Assembly: GCF_041381155.1 (NCBI RefSeq)
Contig: NC_091142.1
Span: forward strand, 22,468,362 to 22,532,361
Length of the DNA: 64,000 nt
DNA from: Argopecten irradians
Taxonomy: Eukaryota > Mollusca > Bivalvia > Pectinida > Pectinidae
Reading direction: 5' to 3'
The number at the start of each line of letters is the position of its first letter. The first letter of the stretch is position 1. Below the pieces are notes generated by a model. It did not search any database and was not told the origin of the DNA. It worked only from the letters and a program-made list of their open reading frames with translations. Shown piece after piece: positions 57,844-64,000 of this stretch. Position numbers and translations under genes: made by a program.

Positions 57844-58241
57844 TTTCACCCTTGACTCGTACCTGCGTTCACAATCCTATAGACGCTTGACAAATACGTT
57901 TACAGATAATGCGATTCAAACTCAAGAGTGACCCTGAACGAAATACCGGAAGTAAAACGCATTGGCGATAACGATCAATCATCAGCGCGCTTTGCAGTCA
58001 GATAACAGTAAACACGGAAGTTCTACGATGTTTTCTGAATTTATTACGGCATCTTTTGAGACAAAAAACACTGGGACAAGACAACTGCTATCAATAAACG
58101 ACAGACAACTCAATTGGGAAAATACGATTTTATTTTGGGAAAATAAGCTACTTTTGAGCTAGGGGAAACAGCCGAAGTTCGGCGGTAGATTCGGCCTAAA
58201 AAAACACTGATATTATACCGAAAACGGCCAAACCAGCCATA

Positions 58242-58405
58242 GGGCGTTAAAATTGTACCTGCTGTTCACAATGTATGATTGTAAAAGACTATTAAACTTT
58301 GAAATATTACCTTTTCTCTTCTTCCTAACTGACCCCAAATGTCCTTCCTAACGTCGCGTGCGACACTGCCTCGTCTTTAGCTTGTGTTGAGCATTATCCC
58401 AAGTC
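58242..58405 (+). repeat. Fragment of the CAAA-tailed interspersed repeat
   Basis: GGGCGTTAAAATTGTACCTG and CTTTTCTCTTCTTCCTAACT match the 5' part of the family at 61411 and 59940. Diverged and without the tail. Confidence 0.6.
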
Positions 58406-58569
58406 AGAAAGGCTAAGCGATAATTTCTGCTCGTGCTTTATATTCAGCTTAGGACGACTGGGACGCTTTTGGTTACGAACGTCATATTGACGAAAATAAC
58501 GTTACTGTCGCTATTTGCCCTGTTCACCGGCAAACAAATTGTTTGTGGACGACGTTTTGCGAAACACAA

Positions 58570-58649
58570 ATGTCACGGTTTGGAAACTTGAATACAGACG
58601 AATTTACAAAAGAACAAGCAAAAGATTTGAGCAGACAACGAAATATGCA
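58570..58649 (+). CDS. Possible first coding exon of an unidentified gene
   Basis: ATG at 58570 opens MSRFGNLNTDEFTKEQ and continues to RQRNM, then the donor-like GTGAGT at 58650. The composition is coding-like, and the RFGNLNxDE start recalls the N-terminal exons of some mollusc gene families with a KCTD1-like or YR-recombinase-related context, but that is only an impression. No in-phase downstream exon could be fixed inside the window. Confidence 0.35.
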
Positions 58650-58836
58650 GTGAGTGCTTTCAAAGATTTCTGCCTGGAATAATGTATAGACGCCTTCGAC
58701 TATGAAATTTCTTCCATAACGTTAGACGTGGGCGCACTCATTTAAATAAATTACTATTGTAGATCGTACATAATTGTTTGTCCTATAATTTATTTATTTA
58801 TTTCATTTTGTTATGTCCTAAAACAGTATTACCTTC

Positions 58837-59050
58837 TTTTGAGGGCACTTTGGTCTTATAGTGTTGTCGAGGGATGGTATAGTACCGGAGGCAAGGGTAC
58901 TATGTCATAACAAGACAACATTATAAGACCATAGTGCCCTCAAGAGAAGCAAATAATATATAGTTATGGCCTGGTTGTGAGGACACTATTGCACATGCGA
59001 GACAATGCTATTCAATAATGGCATATGAATAGTACCCTCACAACCATGCC
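58837..59050. repeat. Two adjacent inverted repeats
   Basis: Pair 1: TTGAGGGCACTTTGGTCTTA at about 58838 pairs with TAAGACCATAGTGCCCTCAA at about 58923, arms of about 30 bp. Pair 2: GGCCTGGTTGTGAGGACACT at about 58968 pairs with AGTACCCTCACAACCATGCC at about 59031. GAGGGCACT and GAGGACACT are similar, so both pairs may derive from one ancestor. No coding content. Confidence 0.65.
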
Positions 59051-59082
59051 GCAACAGATCAATACTATAGAATAGTAGATCC

Positions 59083-59492
59083 ATGGCGAATATGAGCGAA
59101 CTGGCTTATGCAAAAAACAACTGTCGTAAATGTACGCCAAAAGGCAACGTCATGTATTGTACAACACATTATGACGTCATATATCTTGTTAGAAATACAG
59201 TTGGAAGAAAATGGGGAAGACGTTGTCATCATTTGCATCACTCAAATATAGAATCTCCCCGTATTGCATACATTGGTGCCGTGACCAAAAAGCAAATCGG
59301 TAGTAATCAGAATTTTAAAGAAAACTTCAGGAAACATGTGACAATGAAGAGAACGAATCAATACAAAAACTGTTACAAACTGTTGTAAAGAAACCAGATA
59401 AAAATCAACTGCTCGACGAAAAGATTCTTGTCGCAACAGAAGCGGAAGACACGGAACATGAAATAATAGAGATATACGAGTATAACACCTAG
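59083..59492 (+). pseudogene. Possible coding remnant with frame change
   Basis: 59083-59388 is open from an ATG (MANMSELAYAKNNCRKC, with CRKC and HHLHH suggesting metal-binding residues). A second, more protein-like frame is open from 59319 to TAG at 59490-59492. It reads CDNEENESIQKLLQTVV then KKPDKNQLLDEKILVATEAE and is acidic near the end. AAAACTTCAG at 59321-59330 could be its splice acceptor. The two frames overlap, so either an intron or a frameshift separates them. The family is not recognised. Confidence 0.35.
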
Positions 59493-59683
59493 ATACAAAT
59501 AATCCTATGGATAAGTCATATTAGAGCATTTTAAAACTGCTCAACCTTGAAAAAAATATTTCTTCACCCGCACGTGTCACAGATACGTCTATGTCCCTTA
59601 TTGATCATATTCTATGTAACACTATAGAAAACATAAGTCAATCAGAAATTATACCGGTTGGTCTGAGTGACCGTTTTTTAACC

Positions 59684-60268
59684 TTTGTTTGTTTGATTAA
59701 TTTACGTCCTCTTACACGTAACAGCCATGGTCATGTAAGGTCGCCCTCCCATGTATGCCGTGTGTTGTGTGTATGTTGTGCGAGGTGCGTGTTTTGGGAG
59801 ACTGTGGTAAATTCTTGTTGTCTTCTTGTTTAGTGGAACTGTTCCCCTTTTATAGTTATAGTGCTATATCACTGAAGCATGCCGCCGAAGACACACCCCA
59901 CACGGTCACATTATACTGACAACGGGCGAACCCTGTAGGTAGGACGTTAAAATTGTACCTGCTGCCCCTATTGCATGATCGTAAAAGGCGACTAAATTAA
60001 GGATCTCCTCCAACTCTCTGTATGCTGAGCGCTAAGCAGGAGCAGAAACGACCACTTTTATGACTTTGGTGTGTCTCGGTCAGGGGATAGAACCCACAGC
60101 CTTCCCCAAAGGGGCGAACGTTCACCCAAGAGTGAGGCGGTGCCAAGGGAGGCATTAGGAAACATAAAGCCAGCTAGGAAGAAGAGAAAAGATGAGATCC
60201 TAAATCTAGGCGCCTTTTACTATCAGGCAATAGGGGCAGTAGGTACAGTTCTAACGCCCAACCTGCTA
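59684..60268 (-). repeat. CAAA-tailed interspersed repeat, long copy
   Basis: The tail complement TTTGTTTGTTTGATTAATTT opens at 59684. The usual blocks follow (TATAGTGCTATATCACTGAA, CACATTATACTGACAACG). An extra copy of the opposite-end block TTGTACCTGCTGCCCCTATT is inserted at about 59950. The 5' part continues to TACAGTTCTAACGCCC. The block reading GGGTTCTATCCCC on the minus strand is B-box-like. Confidence 0.7.
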
Positions 60269-61410
60269 TTCTTTGTAATCACCCAGTGTACCTGCCTTAA
60301 GATGTTCAAATATGATATCCAGAAGAGTCGCTGGTGTAACCTTGTTGACTGCGATTTGCAAAAGATTGTCCTGATTGTCTCAACTGGGCCGGTGAAGATA
60401 ATTAAGAACACAGGATACAGGGAAATTCAATCTGATTAAAATAAAGATCCTTATTATCACTACGTTTGATATGAGGATCTGACGATACCCATTAGGGGTC
60501 ACGTCAGGATGACCTTTGGAAATGGCCAATCAAATTGACACTGCCAGAATCTTGACTGGGGACGAACTAGTTTGAAAAGGCTGTGCGAATTATTTTCGTG
60601 TACGTAGTCATCTCGAACTAAGTGCACAACAATGCTCAATGTGTATGCTTACTTGGACGAAATGGCGTTAACAATTGACGTAGAAATGTGTAGAACATGT
60701 ATTTGATCTGGGGTACACGTGATAAAAGGTTATCCGAACGTGACCCCATATGGGATATTGTCAGATCCTATATTGAATGGAGTGGTTATAAGGATATGTA
60801 TTTCAATCAGATTGCAGGGAAATTGAGATGGGCCTGGCAGTCCTTACAAGTCCATCAACAAATGGACCTGCATGTAAGGGCGTTAGAATACGCTGATTCC
60901 GGGATACAACATTCAGTCAGTTTAGTCATGTGACTTTCATCACCACGTGACTTAATTTAGGGCACATTTGAAACAAAATGGCGGCATATGTAATGATTGT
61001 ACACGGTTAGAAAATTACATATCATGACAGAACATTTAACATTAATTATCAGAACAAATTGTATTAAATTTAATCCAAATATGCACGAAAATTAAATTTG
61101 GACATGTAAATTACCGCATCAAATGGAGCTGTCGCCTAGCAGTTGAAAATTAACGGTAGCTGACGTCTCACTCACATTTATTGTATAACTTACCTGGGTT
61201 CATTTTTTCCAAAACTCAATAACAAATAAGAAACACAAAACATAACAGTTTATCTTAGTTCCGTTATCGAGCAAGTATTACCGACTATGACCTTTACCCG
61301 GACATTGATATTCTCTGCCTATAAGTGTGTCCTAAATTTTTGCGGTCACATGACCAAATCAACGTTTTCTACCTCCTACCCAGAAGAGTTCCTTGTATCC
61401 CGGAATCGGC
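60269..61410. other. Intergenic, no gene recognised
   Basis: Unique sequence with one 79-codon open frame at 60697-60933 (WGTRDKRLSERDPIWD...). It is too short and isolated to call. Confidence 0.45.
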
Positions 61411-61579
61411 GTATTGTACCTGCTGCCCCTATTGCATTATCATAAAAGGCGACTAAATTAAGGATCTTATCTTTTCTCTTCTTCCTACTTGACTTTATCT
61501 TTCCTAATGCCTCCCTTGGCATCGCCTCACTTTTGGCTTTCAGTTGAGCGTTCGCCTTTGTGAGGAAGACTCTGGGTTC
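61411..61579 (+). repeat. CAAA-tailed repeat, 5' part only
   Basis: GTATTGTACCTGCTGCCCCT, GGCGACTAAATTAAGGATCT and GAGCGTTCGCCTTTGTGAGG match the family. It stops where the next, oppositely oriented copy begins. Confidence 0.7.
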
Positions 61580-62088
61580 CTTTTGTTTGTTTGATTAATT
61601 AACGTCCTATTAACAGCTATGGTCATGTAAGGACGGCCTCCCATGTATGCGGTGTGTTGCGTGTATGTTGTGCGAGGTGCGCGTTTCAGGAGACTGCGGT
61701 ATATTCATGTTGTGTCTTCTTGTATTGTGGAACTTTTGCCCTTTTTATAGTGCTATATCACTGAAGCATGTCGCCGAAGACACCAAGCAACACACCCCAC
61801 CCGGTCACATTATACTGACAACGGGCGAACCAGACGTCCCACTCCCTTTTTGCTGAGCGCTAAGCAGGAGCAGAAACTACCACTTTTACAGACTTTGGTG
61901 TGTCTCGGCCAGGATACAGAACCCAGAGCCTTCCTCACAGGGGCGAACGCTCAACTCAAGGCCAAAAGTGAGGCATTAGGAAGGATAAAGTCAGTTAGGA
62001 AGAATAGAAAAGATAAGATCCTAAATTTAGTCGCCTTGTACGATCATGCAATAGGGACAGCAGGTACAATTCTAACGCCCTACCTGCA
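61580..62088 (-). repeat. CAAA-tailed repeat, near full-length
   Basis: It begins at the tail (TTTTGTTTGTTTGATTAATT), runs through all shared blocks and ends at GTACAATTCTAACGCCCTAC. It is the best reference copy in this window, about 510 bp. Together with the neighbours on either side it forms a head-to-head and tail-to-tail cluster. Confidence 0.75.
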
Positions 62089-62099
62089 GGGCCACTCTT

Positions 62100-62435
62100 C
62101 CGTCCCCTGGCTGAGAAACACCAAAGTCTATAAAAGTTGTAGTTTCTGCTCCTGCATAGCGCTCAGCATACAGGGAGTGGGACGACTGGTTCGCTCGTTG
62201 TCAGTATAATGTGACCTGGTGGGGTGTGTTGCTTGGTGTCTTCGGCGGCAAGCTTCAGTGATATAGCACTATAAAATGGGCAACAGTTCCACTTTACAAG
62301 AAGACACAACATGAATATACCGCAGACTCCCAAAACACACACACATCGCACAACATACACGCAACACACCGCATACATGGGAGGCCGTCTTAACATGAGC
62401 GTAGCTGTTAATAAGACTTTAATAAACCAAACATA
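62100..62435 (+). repeat. CAAA-tailed repeat, 3' part
   Basis: AAACACCAAAGTCTATAAAA, TTGTCAGTATAATGTGACC and GCTGTTAATAAGACTTTAAT give the plus-strand 3' part, with a decayed AATAAACCAAACATA tail. Confidence 0.7.
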
Positions 62436-62449
62436 CTATCAATAAAATA

Positions 62450-63370
62450 ATGCTGGAAAAGCGTGATATTTGCGGTGCCACCTACACAGTCCACCAAAGA
62501 CTGGTACAGCACCCGCGTGACGCTCATGGACCTAGAAAGTCTTGCCCCTACACAGGATGCTCGTACACATACGCAAAGAGTAGGTCCAGTCACTTTTCGT
62601 CATATATCAGGAGAGTACAGAGTCTTACAAACGTCCACCAGGAAAGAATCATCACCCTCCTAAACAGTGTCTATGCCACCTCCTCCTAGTCCGAAGGAAC
62701 CAGAATTAATGTGGAGACAGCCATGCCAGTCGACGGACTATATGGTTTCGATATCCCTTCACTAGAGTATTTCTGTCTGACAGAATCTTTATTTATTTGG
62801 ACCTCCCATACAGGTCTGTCCGAGAGGAGGATGTCAGAACTGCCCTTACACCGCCAGCTCCACAAAATGCACAGATAAAGCCAGTGACTGACTCAAGTAA
62901 TGTTAAGGAGGATTAGAGACCTGCCCCTACACCATCAGCTCCACAGATCACACTGGTAAATGATGACAGTGTTGTTAAGGAGAAGGCCCTCCGACTTCTG
63001 GACAGAGGATTTATGTCGCTTTGCCCCATCACCCTTAATGGGGGATTGGTTCAAGGCCAAGGACGATGGGGTTAGTTCGGGGCATGTGCGTTGGTCTCCA
63101 ACACGATGGTCTGAATTTACAGCTGATGCAAAGCTGCTGGCTTAGGAATTTGCGGCCGTGACCCTCCTGGGTCTGACCACTAGGAGCCGTGTTGATGTTA
63201 GACCTGACTAACGTTTTAGCACTGCCGGACTCCAGATATCGGCCTCTATCCAGCTGATGCGGAACCCGTATTTATTTCGCACTGCGGGAAGTCGCAAAGA
63301 CAGTACGGGATACTGCTGGAATATTGGACCACTTTGAGAAGACAAACCGAGATACCTCCAACCTCCACGG
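62450..63370 (+). pseudogene. Decayed protein-coding sequence, possibly zinc-finger bearing
   Basis: 62450-62689 reads HQRLVQHPRDAHG, then KSCPYTGCSYTYAKSRSSHF, with a CPYTGC pair and a His that recall a C2H2-type finger, although a second His seems replaced by Gln. Further 3' the three frames give protein-like pieces, such as LLDRGFMSLCPITLNGG, that alternate between frames with stops. This is the pattern of an old, frameshifted gene or retrocopy. The family is not identified. Confidence 0.4.
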
Positions 63371-63375
63371 ACAGT

Positions 63376-63872
63376 TTTGTTTGTTTGATTCATTAACGTC
63401 CGTTTAACAGCTATGGTCATGTAAGGACTGCCTCCCGTGTATGTGATGTGTTGCGTGTATGTTGTGCGAGGTGCGTGTTTTGGGAGACTGCAGTATATTC
63501 ATGTAGTGTCTTCTTGTATAGTGGAACTGAACTGTTGCCCTTTTTTATAGTGCTATATCACTGAAGCATGCCGCCGAAGACACCAAGCAACACACCCCAC
63601 CAGGTCACATTATACTGACAACGGGCGAAACAGTCGTACCACTCCCTGTATGCCGAGCACTAAGCAGGAGCAGAAGCTATCACTTTTATAGACTTTGATG
63701 TGTCTCGGCCAGGGGACAGAACCCAGAGCCTTTCTCACAGGGGGCGAACGCTCAACTCAACGCCAGAAGTGAGGCGGTGCCAAGGGAGGTATTAGGAAAG
63801 AGAGAGGAAGTTAGGAAGAAGAGAAAAGATAAGATCCTAAATTTAGTCGCCTGTTACGATCAGGTACAATTC
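63376..63872 (-). repeat. CAAA-tailed repeat, near full-length copy at the window end
   Basis: The tail complement TTTTGTTTGTTTGATTCATT starts it. All central blocks are present, and it ends at GATCAGGTACAATTCTTGCG. It shares variants (GTGCGTGTTTTGGGAGACTG) with the copy at 59684. Confidence 0.7.
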
Positions 63873-64000
63873 TTGCGCTTGACAGCTGGCTGAACGCACG
63901 CGAGAACGTTCCATTTTGGATCCGAGTTAAAGTTGAGTAAAATATCTGTGAGAAAAGAACATTTTAATTATCTATAGGTACATACAAGTGCATTGTAAAT

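Larger units (their letters stand above)
52553..58209 (-). mobile_element. Structurally complete hAT transposon, 5.66 kb
   Basis: The left end is CAGTGTTTTTTTA and the right end its exact complement TAAAAAAACACTG, giving a 13-bp TIR. ATATT flanks the element at 52548-52552 and 58210-58214, a 5-bp target duplication. GGGAAAATA-type motifs lie just inside both ends. Between the ends is a single minus-strand transposase gene (52919-57843). The standard hAT duplication is 8 bp. A 5-bp one here is supported by an independent case, the short element at 24750 with the same termini and flanking GAATG. Confidence 0.85.

Noticed and set aside
61647..62396. Cys-rich short open frames in the CAAA-tailed repeats
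   Set aside because: They recur at the same place in each repeat copy with different stops. They belong to a non-coding retroposon.

Overview
The window is eukaryotic, intron-bearing, AT-rich DNA from an invertebrate, most likely a bivalve mollusc and perhaps a scallop. The reasons are the animal gene NSRP1, spliced genes with GT-AG introns, tRNA-derived SINEs, and several arrays of about 150-165 bp tandem repeats ending in hairpins, which resemble the 'pearl'/Helitron-like repeat carriers described in bivalves. No sequence search was possible, so the taxon is an inference. LAYOUT: 0-15.8 kb is gene-poor. It holds a LINE 3' remnant (2.2-3.3 kb), SINE-like copies, a complete 1.47 kb palindrome-rich element with terminal inverted repeats and a 6-bp target duplication (9.13-10.61 kb), and a 48-bp minisatellite. 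From 15.8 to 20.5 kb there is a 4.7 kb array of a 28-bp satellite, ending next to the polyadenylation signal of NSRP1. From 20.6 to 28.4 kb (minus strand) lies a complete 8-exon NSRP1 gene coding for 455 aa. About 104 bp from its start codon, a divergent plus-strand two-exon gene (28.47-30.67 kb) appears to encode a 48-aa single-pass membrane micropeptide. Its 3' splice site plus the start of its last exon has been tandemly copied about 11 more times inside the intron. From 31.6 to 33.8 kb a tRNA-derived SINE is split by a Ginger1-like element (TGT...ACA ends, CCGG target duplication) that carries a TGTTG-rich minisatellite. From 33.9 to 45 kb there are nested repeat arrays, TIR elements, an intact SINE with a 12-bp target duplication, and a 1.05 kb imperfect palindrome. 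From 46.4 to 49.9 kb (minus) is a seven-exon, in-frame pogo/CENP-B-type DDE gene ending in two PHD-type fingers. From 52.55 to 58.21 kb is a structurally complete hAT transposon: CAGTG termini, 5-bp target duplication, and a six-exon ZNF862-like transposase broken by one in-frame TGA. A 364-bp non-autonomous element with matching termini and its own 5-bp duplication sits in NSRP1 intron 5. The last 6 kb is a cluster of CAAA-tailed interspersed repeats in both orientations around decayed coding sequence. HOW IT FITS: only NSRP1 (a nuclear-speckle splicing regulator) and its divergent micropeptide look like ordinary host genes, and they probably share a promoter. The pogo-PHD gene may be domesticated or may belong to an intron-containing transposon family. 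Most of the rest is mobile or tandem DNA, and target-site duplications let several insertion events be reconstructed.
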